A stretch of DNA of 64,000 nt from JASLDZ01 sp964242625 (GTDB taxonomy: Bacteria > Pseudomonadota > Alphaproteobacteria > Caulobacterales > Caulobacteraceae). Below the pieces are notes generated by a model. The model was not told where the DNA came from. It ran no database searches and saw only the letters and a program-made list of their open reading frames with translations. Where the stretch lies: NCBI GenBank assembly GCA_964242625.1, contig CAXTAO010000008.1, positions 1 to 64,000 on the forward strand, given 5' to 3'. Below, piece after piece: positions 51,758 through 60,716 of the stretch (positions within the stretch are counted from its first letter, which is position 1; the number at the start of each line of letters is the position of its first letter). The position numbers and the translations under genes were made by a program.

Positions 51758-54115
51758 GTGCACCGCATCGGCAAGGACGCGCGCGCCGCGCGCCCGCACG
51801 ACTGGCTGGCCGCCACCATCTTCGCCGTGCGTGACGATGTGATCGAGCGGTGGATGGCCTCCACCCGCGCCGCCCACGCCGCGGGGGCCAAGCGCGTCTA
51901 TTACCTCAGCCTCGAGTTCCTGATCGGCCGCCTCCTGCGCGACGCGCTCTCCAATCTGGGCGTGATCGAGGAGGCGCGCGCCGCGCTGGCCTCGCTCGGC
52001 GTCGAGCTGGAAGTGATCGAGGAGATCGAGCCGGACGCCGCGCTCGGCAACGGCGGCCTCGGGCGCCTCGCCGCCTGCTTCATGGAGAGCCTGGCCTCGC
52101 TGGACCTCCCCGCCTACGGCTACGGTATCCGCTACGCCAACGGCATGTTCCGCCAGCGCATCGACGACGGCTGGCAGGTCGAGCTGCCCGAGACCTGGCT
52201 GGCCTACGGCAATCCGTGGGAGTTCCAGCGACGCGAGAGCAGCTATCCCATAGGCTTCGGCGGCGAGGTGCGCGCCGACGAGGCGGGCCTTTCCAAGTGG
52301 GAGCCGGCCGAGCGGCTGATCGCGGAGGCTTTCGACACGCCGGTGGTGGGCTGGCGCGGCGCCCGGGTGAACACGCTCAGGCTGTGGAACGCGCGCGCGC
52401 TCGATCCCATCAAGCTCGACCGCTTCAACGCCGGCGACCACCTGGGCGCCCTGGCCGACGCCGCCCGAGCCGAGACGCTGACGCGCGTGCTCTACCCCGC
52501 AGACTCGACGCCTGCGGGCCAGGAGCTCAGGCTGCGCCAGGAGTACTTCTTCTCGTCGGCGTCGCTGCAGGACATCGTGCGCCGCCACCTGCAGTACTTC
52601 GGCGACATCCGTACCCTGCCCGACAAGGCGGCGATCCAGCTCAACGACACGCATCCGGCCGTGTCGGTCGCCGAGTTGATGCGCCTCCTCGTCGACCAGC
52701 ACGACATCGGCTTCGACGAGGCGTGGAGCCTCTGCCAAGCCACCTTCGGCTACACCAACCACACCCTCCTGCCCGAAGCGCTGGAGAGCTGGCCCCTGCC
52801 GCTTTTCGAGCGACTGCTGCCGCGGCACATGCAGCTGGTCTACGCCATCAACGCCAAGCTCTTGAAGACGGCGCGCCAGGCAGGACTGTCCGACGGCGAG
52901 CTCTCAGCGGTGTCCCTGATCGACGAGGGCGGCGAGCGTCGGGTGCGCATGGCCAACCTCGCCTTCGCAGGCTCGCACAGCGTGAACGGAGTGGCCGCGC
53001 TCCACACCGAACTGATGAAGACCACCGTCTTCAAGGACCTGCACGCCCTCTACCCCGAGCGGATCAACAACAAGACCAATGGCATCACGCCCAGGCGCTG
53101 GCTCCTCGAATGCAATCCCGGGCTCACCTCCCTCCTGCGTGAGACCATCGGCGATGGCTTCCTGGACGACATCGGCCAGTTACAGGCGCTGAACGCCCAT
53201 GCCGACGACGCCGCCTTCCAGGAGCGGTACGCCGCGGTGAAGCGCGCCAACAAGGCCGAGCTCTCCGACCATCTGCGGCGCGAGCTGGGCGTCCGGCTCG
53301 ACCCCGACGCGCTCTACGACGTGCAGATCAAGCGCATCCACGAATACAAGCGCCAGCTCTTGAACCTCGTCGAGACCGTCGCGCTATACGATCAGATGCG
53401 CTCGCACCCCGAGCGGGACTGGACGCCTAGGGTGAAGATCTTCGCCGGAAAGGCGGCGTCGAGCTATCACAACGCCAAGCTGATCATCAAGCTGGCGAAC
53501 GACATCGCCAAGAAGGTCAACGCCGACCCGGCGATCGGCGGCTGCCTGAAGGTGGTGTTCGCTCCCAACTACAACGTCTCGCTGGCCGAGCTGATCGTGC
53601 CCGCCGCCGACCTCTCCGAGCAGATCTCGACCGCGGGGATGGAGGCGTCGGGCACGGGCAATATGAAGCTTGCCCTCAACGGCGCGCTGACGATTGGCAC
53701 GCTGGACGGAGCCAACATCGAGATCCGCGACCGGGTGGGGGCGGACAACATGTTCATCTTCGGCCTCACCGCCGATGAGGTCGCCGCCAAGCGCGCCGGC
53801 GGCTATACGCCGCGCGAGGTGATCGCGGGCTCCAAGGAACTGGGCCAAGCGATCGCCGCGATCGCGTCCGGCGTGTTCTCCCCCGACGACCGTGGCCGCT
53901 ACGCCGAGCTGATGGGCGGGCTCTACGACCACGACTGGTTCATGACCGCGGCGGACTTCGACGGCTACCACTCGGCCCAGCGCGCGGCGGATGCGGTGTG
54001 GCGCGACCCGGGGCGCTGGCGCGCCATGGCCATCCGCAACACCGCCAACATGGGCTGGTTCTCGTCGGACCGGACGATCGGCGAGTACGCCCGCGACATC
54101 TGGGGCGTGATGTGA
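51758..54115 (+). CDS. glgP: Glycogen phosphorylase
   Basis: GlgP releases glucose 1-phosphate from glycogen. The product of at least 785 residues has YYLSLEFLIGR, DAALGNGGLGRLAACF, RIHEYKRQLLN, and the pyridoxal-phosphate lysine in ASGTGNMKLALNGAL. The first usable start is GTG at 51758, but the same frame stays open back to 51620 and encodes residues resembling a real GlgP N-terminus (DDLPPFAARISEALVHRIGKD). The true start may be a CTG near 51674. It heads the glycogen operon and overlaps glgB by four bases. Confidence 0.93.
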   Translation: MHRIGKDARAARPHDWLAATIFAVRDDVIERWMASTRAAHAAGAKRVYYLSLEFLIGRLLRDALSNLGVIEEARAALASLGVELEVIEEIEPDAALGNGGLGRLAACFMESLASLDLPAYGYGIRYANGMFRQRIDDGWQVELPETWLAYGNPWEFQRRESSYPIGFGGEVRADEAGLSKWEPAERLIAEAFDTPVVGWRGARVNTLRLWNARALDPIKLDRFNAGDHLGALADAARAETLTRVLYPADSTPAGQELRLRQEYFFSSASLQDIVRRHLQYFGDIRTLPDKAAIQLNDTHPAVSVAELMRLLVDQHDIGFDEAWSLCQATFGYTNHTLLPEALESWPLPLFERLLPRHMQLVYAINAKLLKTARQAGLSDGELSAVSLIDEGGERRVRMANLAFAGSHSVNGVAALHTELMKTTVFKDLHALYPERINNKTNGITPRRWLLECNPGLTSLLRETIGDGFLDDIGQLQALNAHADDAAFQERYAAVKRANKAELSDHLRRELGVRLDPDALYDVQIKRIHEYKRQLLNLVETVALYDQMRSHPERDWTPRVKIFAGKAASSYHNAKLIIKLANDIAKKVNADPAIGGCLKVVFAPNYNVSLAELIVPAADLSEQISTAGMEASGTGNMKLALNGALTIGTLDGANIEIRDRVGADNMFIFGLTADEVAAKRAGGYTPREVIAGSKELGQAIAAIASGVFSPDDRGRYAELMGGLYDHDWFMTAADFDGYHSAQRAADAVWRDPGRWRAMAIRNTANMGWFSSDRTIGEYARDIWGVM

Positions 54116-56274
54116 AGCCCGCGGCCGGCGAGCTCGAGGCGCTCACCGCCGGCCGCCACGCCGACCCCTTCCGCCTGCTCGGCCCCCACGCGGGGCCGGC
54201 CGGCGTGTTCGCGCGCACGCTGGTTCCGGGCGCGGAGCAGGTGACCGCCCACACGCTGGGCGGCCAGGCGGTGGGCGAGCTCGCGCCCGTGGCGGACCAC
54301 CCCGGGCTGTTCGAGGGCGTGCTGCCCGGGCTGGACGCGCCCGAGCCCTTGCGGCTGCGCGCGCGCGGCGGCGGGGCGGAGTGGTGGACCACCGATCCCT
54401 ACAGCTTCGGCCCCGTGCTGGGCCCGGTCGACGACTTGCTGCTTGCGGAGGGCACGCACAATCGCCTGTTCGACAAGCTGGGGGCTCACGCGCTGGAGCA
54501 CGAGGGCGCGCACGGCGTGCATTTCGCCGTCTGGGCGCCGGACGCGGAGCGCGTGTCGGTGGTCGGCCCCTTCAACGACTGGGATGGTCGCCGCCACGTG
54601 ATGCGCCGCCGCTCCGACGTGGGAGTGTGGGAGATCTTCCTGCCCGAGGTGACGCCGCTCACCCCCTACAAGTTCGAGCTCCTTGGCCCCGGCGGCGCGC
54701 CCCTACCGCTGAAGGCCGACCCCTTCGCCCGCCGCTCCGAACTGCGCCCGTCCACCGCCTCTGTGGTCGAAGCGCCCACCCGCCACCAGTGGGGCGACGC
54801 GGCGCACCGAGCGCACTGGGCGAGCGTGGACCCGCGACGCCAGCCCATGTCGATCTACGAGGTGCACCCGGGCTCGTGGCGCCGCCGGCTCGACGGGTCG
54901 TTCCAGAGCTGGGACGAGATGGCGGCCGAGCTGATCCCCTATGTGGTCGACCTGGGCTTCACCCACATCGAGTTCCTGCCCGTCTCCGAGCACCCTTACG
55001 ACCCGAGCTGGGGGTACCAGACGCTGGGCCTGTATGCGCCGACCGCCCGCTTCGGCGAGCCGGAAGGGCTGATGCGCTTCGTCGACGGCGCGCACCGCGC
55101 GGGGGTGGGCGTGATCCTGGACTGGGTGCCCGCCCACTTCCCGACCGACGCCCACGGCCTGGCGCAGTTCGACGGCACCGCGCTCTACGAGCACGAGGAC
55201 CCGCGCCAGGGCTTCCACCCCGACTGGAACACCGCGATCTACAACTTCGGCCGCAGCGAGGTGAAGAGCTTCCTCGTCAACAACGCGCTCTACTGGCCCG
55301 AGCGCTTCCACATCGACGGGCTGCGGGTGGATGCGGTGGCGTCCATGCTCTACCGCGACTACTCGCGCAAGGCGGGCGAGTGGGCCCCCAACGCCGAAGG
55401 CGGGCGCGAGAACTGGGAAGCGGTGGAGTTCCTCCAGGCCGCCAACCGCGAGGTCTACGGCGCGCATCCGGGCGTCTTCACCGTCGCCGAGGAGTCGACC
55501 GCCTGGCCAGGCGTCACCCGCCCCGCGCACGAGGGCGGCCTGGGCTTCGGCTTCAAGTGGAACATGGGCTGGATGCACGATACGCTGAGCTATTTCAGCC
55601 GCGACGCCGTGCACCGCCGCCACCACCACGACGAGATCACCTTCGGCCCGAGCTACGCCTTCTCCGAGAACTTCGTCCTGCCGCTGAGCCACGACGAGGT
55701 GGTGCACGGCAAGGGCTCGCTCCTCGCCAAGATGAGCGGCGACGACTGGGGTCAGTTCGCCAACCTGCGCGCGCTCTACGGCCTGATGTGGGGCTTTCCC
55801 GGCAAGAAGCTCCTCTTCATGGGTCAAGAGTTCGCCCAGCGCCGCGAGTGGTCGGAGGCGCGCGCGCTCGACTGGGAGCTCCTGGGCGCGCCGGCGCACG
55901 CGGGAGTGCGCGACCTCGTGCGCGAGCTCAACGGCCTCCACCGCGAGCGGCCGGCGCTGCACGCGCGCGACTGCGAGGGGGAGGGGTTCCGCTGGTCGGT
56001 GGTCGACGACCGCGACCAGTCGGTGTTCGCCTGGACGCGCCACGCGGCCGAAGCGCCACCGGTGGCGGTGATCGCCAACCTCACCCCCGCGCCGCGCGAG
56101 GGCTACCGCCTGCGCCTGCCTGTCGAGGGCCCGTGGCGCGAGATCCTCAACACCGACGCGCGCCGCTGGGGCGGTTCGGGCTTCCCGACCGTCGCCGCGC
56201 CCGTCGTGCGCGACGGCTGGGCCGAGCTCAGCCTGCCGCCGCTCGCCGTTCTGATGCTGGAGCCTGCGCCATGA
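54112..56274 (+). CDS. glgB: 1,4-alpha-glucan branching enzyme
   Basis: GlgB forms alpha-1,6 branches in glycogen. The 720-residue protein has an N-terminal carbohydrate-binding domain (RHADPFRLLGPH), a second CBM48 domain (about 110-220, GVHFAVWAPDAERVSVVGPFNDW), the GH13 barrel with DGLRVDAVASMLYRDYSR (nucleophile Asp), VAEESTAW (acid Glu) and LPLSHDEVVHGKGSL, and a C-terminal beta domain. GTG at 54112 overlaps the glgP stop (GTGA). Confidence 0.95.
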   Translation: MKPAAGELEALTAGRHADPFRLLGPHAGPAGVFARTLVPGAEQVTAHTLGGQAVGELAPVADHPGLFEGVLPGLDAPEPLRLRARGGGAEWWTTDPYSFGPVLGPVDDLLLAEGTHNRLFDKLGAHALEHEGAHGVHFAVWAPDAERVSVVGPFNDWDGRRHVMRRRSDVGVWEIFLPEVTPLTPYKFELLGPGGAPLPLKADPFARRSELRPSTASVVEAPTRHQWGDAAHRAHWASVDPRRQPMSIYEVHPGSWRRRLDGSFQSWDEMAAELIPYVVDLGFTHIEFLPVSEHPYDPSWGYQTLGLYAPTARFGEPEGLMRFVDGAHRAGVGVILDWVPAHFPTDAHGLAQFDGTALYEHEDPRQGFHPDWNTAIYNFGRSEVKSFLVNNALYWPERFHIDGLRVDAVASMLYRDYSRKAGEWAPNAEGGRENWEAVEFLQAANREVYGAHPGVFTVAEESTAWPGVTRPAHEGGLGFGFKWNMGWMHDTLSYFSRDAVHRRHHHDEITFGPSYAFSENFVLPLSHDEVVHGKGSLLAKMSGDDWGQFANLRALYGLMWGFPGKKLLFMGQEFAQRREWSEARALDWELLGAPAHAGVRDLVRELNGLHRERPALHARDCEGEGFRWSVVDDRDQSVFAWTRHAAEAPPVAVIANLTPAPREGYRLRLPVEGPWREILNTDARRWGGSGFPTVAAPVVRDGWAELSLPPLAVLMLEPAP

Positions 56275-56305
56275 CGCGAGCGCGGGCCCGACCGGGAGAG
56301 ACGCC

Positions 56306-57598
56306 ATGACCTCCGACGCCCACTCGCCCCTGCGCGAGGCCCTGCACCGACGCGGGCCGCTCGCGCGCGACGCCATGGCCTATGTGCTGGCGGGGGGGCG
56401 CGGCAGCCGCCTACTCGACCTCACCGACACCCGCGCCAAGCCCGCGGTCTATTTCGGCGGCAAGGCGCGCATTATCGACTTCGCGCTCTCCAATGCGGTC
56501 AACTCGGGCATCCGCCGGATCGGAGTGGCCACCCAGTACAAGGCGCACTCGCTGATCCGCCACCTGCAGCGCGGCTGGAACTTCTTCCGCCCCGAACGCA
56601 ACGAGAGCTTCGACATCCTGCCCGCCTCGCAACGGGTGAGCGAAACGCAGTGGTACGACGGCACCGCCGACGCGGTGTTCCAGAACATCGACATCATCGA
56701 GAGCTACGGCCCCGAGTTCATGGTCATCCTGGCGGGCGACCACATCTACAAGATGGACTACGAGCTCATGCTCCAGCAGCACTGCGAGAGCGGGGCCGAC
56801 GTCACCGTGGCCTGCATGGAGGCGCCCCGCGCGGAGGCCTCGGGCTTCGGCGTGATGGCGGTCGACGAGACCGGCCGCATCACCGACTTCGTAGAGAAGC
56901 CGAAGGACCCGCCGCCCATGCCGGGGCGCCCCGACGTCTCGCTCGTCTCGATGGGGGTGTACGTCTTCCACACGAAGCTACTGTTCGATGAGCTCCGGCG
57001 CGACGCGGCCACGCCCGGGTCGTCGCGCGACTTCGGCAAGGACATCATTCCGCACCTGGTTCGCGGCGGGAAGGCGGTGGCGCACCGCTTCTCCGAGAGT
57101 TGCGTACGTGGCGCGGAGGAGCCGCAGGCCTATTGGCGCGACGTGGGCACGGTCGACGCCTACTGGGAGGCCAACGTGGACTTGACCGACGTGGTGCCCC
57201 AGCTCGACCTCTATGACCACGCCTGGCCGCTGTGGACCTATTCGGAGGTGACGCCCCCCGCCAAGTTCGTGCACGACAGCGAGGGCCGGCGCGGCCAAGC
57301 GGTGTCGTCCCTGGTGTCGGGCGACTGCATCATCTCGGGGGCGTCGCTCCGGCGCTCGCTGATCTTCACCGGCGTGCGCGCCAACAGCTTCTCCTCGCTG
57401 GACGAGGCGGTGGTGCTGCCGCGCTGCGTGATCGGCCGCAACGCGCGCCTGTCGAAGGTGGTGCTGGACCGCGGCGTGCAGATCCCGCCCGGCCTCGTGG
57501 TCGGCGAGGATCCGGAGCTGGACGCCCAGCGCTTCCGCCGGACCGAACGCGGCGTGTGCCTGATCACCCAGGGCATGATCGACCGGCTCGGCGCGTGA
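56306..57598 (+). CDS. glgC: Glucose-1-phosphate adenylyltransferase
   Basis: GlgC makes ADP-glucose, the committed and usually allosterically controlled step of glycogen synthesis. The 430-residue enzyme has MAYVLAGGRGSRLLDLTD, IDFALSNAVNSGIRRIGVATQYKAHSL, GTADAVFQN, VEKPKDPP and a C-terminal left-handed helix domain (SCIISG-type repeats GDCIISGASLRRS, LPRCVIGRNARLSKVVL). ATG at 56306 follows CGGGAGAG. Its stop overlaps the glgA GTG. Confidence 0.96.
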   Translation: MTSDAHSPLREALHRRGPLARDAMAYVLAGGRGSRLLDLTDTRAKPAVYFGGKARIIDFALSNAVNSGIRRIGVATQYKAHSLIRHLQRGWNFFRPERNESFDILPASQRVSETQWYDGTADAVFQNIDIIESYGPEFMVILAGDHIYKMDYELMLQQHCESGADVTVACMEAPRAEASGFGVMAVDETGRITDFVEKPKDPPPMPGRPDVSLVSMGVYVFHTKLLFDELRRDAATPGSSRDFGKDIIPHLVRGGKAVAHRFSESCVRGAEEPQAYWRDVGTVDAYWEANVDLTDVVPQLDLYDHAWPLWTYSEVTPPAKFVHDSEGRRGQAVSSLVSGDCIISGASLRRSLIFTGVRANSFSSLDEAVVLPRCVIGRNARLSKVVLDRGVQIPPGLVVGEDPELDAQRFRRTERGVCLITQGMIDRLGA

Positions 57599-59037
57599 CG
57601 CTGCGCGTCCTGTCGGTCGCGTCCGAGGCCTATCCGCTGGTCAAGACCGGGGGGCTGGCGGACGTGGTGGGGGCGCTGCCCGCCGCGCTCGCCCCGCACG
57701 GGGTGGAGGCGACGACGCTCCTGCCCGGCTACCCCGCGGTGATGGCGGCGCTGGAGCGGCCGCGCGTGCTGCGGCGGTGGGTCGACCTTCTCGGCGCGCC
57801 GGCCCAGCTGGTGGCGGGGGCGGCGGGCGGGCTCGTTCTGCTCGCCCTCGACGCACCCCTCCTTTTCGACCGGCCGGGCGGCCCCTACGCCGACGCGGCC
57901 GGGCGCGAGTGGCCGGACGGCTGGCGCCGCTTCGCCGCCCTGTCCCGCGCCGCCGCCGATTTCGCGGGCGAGGGCGGCTTCGACATCCTGCACGCGCACG
58001 ACTGGCAGGCCGCCCTTGCCCCCGCGTACCTGCGCTTCGCCCCCGCGGGCGCGCGGCCGCCGCCGCCGAGCGTCGTCACCATCCACAACATCGCCTTCCA
58101 GGGCCGCTTCCCGGCGAGCCTGTTCCCCGAACTCGACCTCCCGCCCGAGGCGTGGAGCGTGGACGGCGTCGAGTACTGGGGCGGGGTGGGCTTCCTCAAG
58201 GCCGGGCTGCAGGCGGCGAGCGCGATCACAACGGTCAGCCCCACCTACGCCGAGGAGATCCGCCTGCCCGCCTTCGGCATGGGGCTGGAGGGGCTGATCC
58301 AGGCGCGCCGCGCCGAGGTGCACGGCGTGGTCAACGGCATCGACCCCGACGTGTGGAACCCCGCTACCGACCCGCACCTAGCCGCCACCTACACCGCCCG
58401 CACGCTGGACCGTCGCGCCCACAACAAGGCCGCGGTGGAAGGGGCGTTCGGTCTCGAACCGGGGCCGGGGCCGCTGCTCTGCGTCGTCAGCCGGCTGACC
58501 TGGCAGAAGGGCATGGACGCGCTGGCCGAGGCGGTCGACGGCCTCGTCGCCGCGGGCGGGCGGCTCGCCCTCCTCGGCGCGGGCGACGCGGCGCTGGAGG
58601 GCGCCTTCCACGCGGCGGCGGCGCGCCATCCCGGGCGGGTGGGCGCCCTGATCGGCTATGACGAAGCGCTGTCGCACCGGCTGCAGGGCGGGGCCGACGC
58701 CATACTGATCCCCTCGCGATTCGAGCCGTGCGGCCTGACCCAGCTCTACGGCCTGCGCTACGGCTGCGTGCCCGTGGTGGCGCGCACCGGAGGCTTGGCC
58801 GACACGGTCATCGACGCCAACACCGCCGCCCTGGCCGCGGGCGTCGCCACCGGCGTGCAGTTCGACGGCGTGACGCCCGACGCGCTGGGTGGCGCGCTGC
58901 GCCGCGTCTTCGACCTCTTCGCGCGGCCGCGAGAGTGGCGGGCGATGCAGCGCGAGGGCATGAAGGGCGACTATTCATGGGCGCGGAGCGGGCGGGCCTA
59001 CGCCGAGCTCTACGCCGCGCTGGCGGGGGCCGCATGA
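57595..59037 (+). CDS. glgA: Glycogen synthase (ADP-glucose)
   Basis: GlgA, family GT5, extends alpha-1,4 chains from ADP-glucose. The 480-residue product has the N-terminal substrate motif KTGGLADVVGALP, HAHDWQAALAPAYL, VVNGIDPDVWNP, SRLTWQKGMD and the C-terminal SRFEPCGLTQLYGLRYG catalytic block. GTG at 57595 overlaps the glgC stop, and its stop overlaps the pgm start (ATGA), so the three are translationally coupled. Confidence 0.95.
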   Translation: MTLRVLSVASEAYPLVKTGGLADVVGALPAALAPHGVEATTLLPGYPAVMAALERPRVLRRWVDLLGAPAQLVAGAAGGLVLLALDAPLLFDRPGGPYADAAGREWPDGWRRFAALSRAAADFAGEGGFDILHAHDWQAALAPAYLRFAPAGARPPPPSVVTIHNIAFQGRFPASLFPELDLPPEAWSVDGVEYWGGVGFLKAGLQAASAITTVSPTYAEEIRLPAFGMGLEGLIQARRAEVHGVVNGIDPDVWNPATDPHLAATYTARTLDRRAHNKAAVEGAFGLEPGPGPLLCVVSRLTWQKGMDALAEAVDGLVAAGGRLALLGAGDAALEGAFHAAAARHPGRVGALIGYDEALSHRLQGGADAILIPSRFEPCGLTQLYGLRYGCVPVVARTGGLADTVIDANTAALAAGVATGVQFDGVTPDALGGALRRVFDLFARPREWRAMQREGMKGDYSWARSGRAYAELYAALAGAA

Positions 59038-60698
59038 CGACCACGACCACAGAAGCCGCAACGGAAGCCGCCGTCCGCACCGTGACAGTCACGCCCTTTG
59101 AAGGGCAGAAGCCCGGCACCTCGGGCCTGCGCAAGAAGGTCCGGGTGTTCCAAGAGCCCGGCTACGCCCAGGCGTTCATTCAGTCGGTGTTCGACGCCGT
59201 CGACGACCGCGCCGGCGCCCTCCTCGTGATCGGCGGCGATGGGCGCTTCCTCAACCGCGAGGTGATCGGCGTGGCCATCCGCATGGCGGCGGCCAACGGC
59301 TTCGCGCGTGTGAAGGTGGGGCGGGGCGGCCTCCTCTCCACTCCCGCCGCCAGCCACCTGATCCGCCTCTCGGGCGCGATCGGCGGGCTGATCCTTTCCG
59401 CCTCCCACAACCCGGGCGGGCCGGAGGAGGACTTCGGCATCAAGTACAACACCGCGAATGGCGGCCCTGCGCCCGAGAAGGTGACCGACCGCATCTACGC
59501 CAACACCCAGTCCATCGCGCGCTACCTGATCGTGGACGCCCCCGACGTCGACCTCGACACGCTGGGCGAGACCCGTGTCGGCCCGCTCACCGTCGAGGTG
59601 GTCGACCCCGTGGCCGACTACGCCGCGCTGATGGAGACGCTGTTCGACTTCGACGCGATCCGGGCGGCGGTGCGGGGCGGCCTCACCCTGAGCTTCGACG
59701 CCATGAGCGCGATCACCGGCCCCTACGCCCACGACATTCTGGAGCGGCGCCTCGGCTTTTCCGCAGGCGCGGTCGTGAACGGAGAGCCCCTGCCCGACTT
59801 CGGCGGCCACCATCCCGACCCCAACCTCGTGCACGCCCGCGCGCTGTACGACCGCATGATGGGCGAGGCCGCGCCCGACTTCGGCGCGGCGTCGGACGGC
59901 GACGGCGACCGCAACCTGATCATCGGCCGCGGCCGCTTCGTCACGCCGTCGGACTCGCTGGCGATCCTGGCCGCCAACGCCCACCTCGCTCCCGCCTACC
60001 GCGCGGGCCTCAAGGGCGTGGCGCGTTCCATGCCGACGAGCGCTGCGGTCGACCGGGTGGCCGAGGCGCTGGGGATCGAAGCCTACGAGACGCCCACCGG
60101 CTGGAAGTTCTTCGGCAACCTCCTGGACGCGGGCCTCGCCACCATGTGCGGCGAAGAAAGCGCAGGCACGGGCTCGGACCACGTGCGCGAGAAGGACGGG
60201 CTGTGGGCGGTGCTCCTCTGGCTCAACATCCTGGCGGTGCGCGGCGAGGGCGTGGACGCCATCGTGCAGGATCACTGGGCGCGGTACGGCCGCAACTACT
60301 ACGCCCGCCACGACTACGAGGGCGTCGACCAGGCGGGGGCCGACGCGCTGATGGCCGCCCTGCGCGAGCGCCTCTCGGCCCTGCCGGCCGAGCGCTTAGG
60401 CCCGCTTGTCGTCGAGGCGGCGGACGATTTCAGCTACCACGACCCGGTCGACGGCTCGACCAGCGCGCGCCAGGGCGTGCGGGTGCTGTTCCGGGGCGGC
60501 TCGCGCGTGGTGTTCCGCCTGTCGGGCACGGGCACCGCCGGGGCGACGCTGCGCGTCTACATCGAGCGGTACGAGCCGCCGGAGGGTGTTCTCGACCAGG
60601 AGGTGGGCGCGGCGCTGGCGCCCCTGGTGGATGCGGCCGAGGCGCTGGCCTCCATCCGCGCCCACACGGGCCGCGACGCCCCCGACGTGATCACCTGA
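59034..60698 (+). CDS. pgm: Phosphoglucomutase, alpha-D-glucose phosphate-specific
   Basis: Pgm interconverts glucose 6-phosphate and glucose 1-phosphate, feeding GlgC and taking up GlgP product. The 554-residue protein has the eukaryote-like PGM1 form: FEGQKPGTSGLRKKV, the catalytic serine loop SASHNPGGPEEDFGIKYN, the metal site DGDGDRNLI, CGEESAGTGSDHVREKDG and RLSGTGT phosphate binding. It overlaps glgA and is followed 18 bases on by glgX. Confidence 0.95.
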   Translation: MTTTTTEAATEAAVRTVTVTPFEGQKPGTSGLRKKVRVFQEPGYAQAFIQSVFDAVDDRAGALLVIGGDGRFLNREVIGVAIRMAAANGFARVKVGRGGLLSTPAASHLIRLSGAIGGLILSASHNPGGPEEDFGIKYNTANGGPAPEKVTDRIYANTQSIARYLIVDAPDVDLDTLGETRVGPLTVEVVDPVADYAALMETLFDFDAIRAAVRGGLTLSFDAMSAITGPYAHDILERRLGFSAGAVVNGEPLPDFGGHHPDPNLVHARALYDRMMGEAAPDFGAASDGDGDRNLIIGRGRFVTPSDSLAILAANAHLAPAYRAGLKGVARSMPTSAAVDRVAEALGIEAYETPTGWKFFGNLLDAGLATMCGEESAGTGSDHVREKDGLWAVLLWLNILAVRGEGVDAIVQDHWARYGRNYYARHDYEGVDQAGADALMAALRERLSALPAERLGPLVVEAADDFSYHDPVDGSTSARQGVRVLFRGGSRVVFRLSGTGTAGATLRVYIERYEPPEGVLDQEVGAALAPLVDAAEALASIRAHTGRDAPDVIT

Positions 60699-60716
60699 GC
60701 CCCGCGTGAGCGCCAA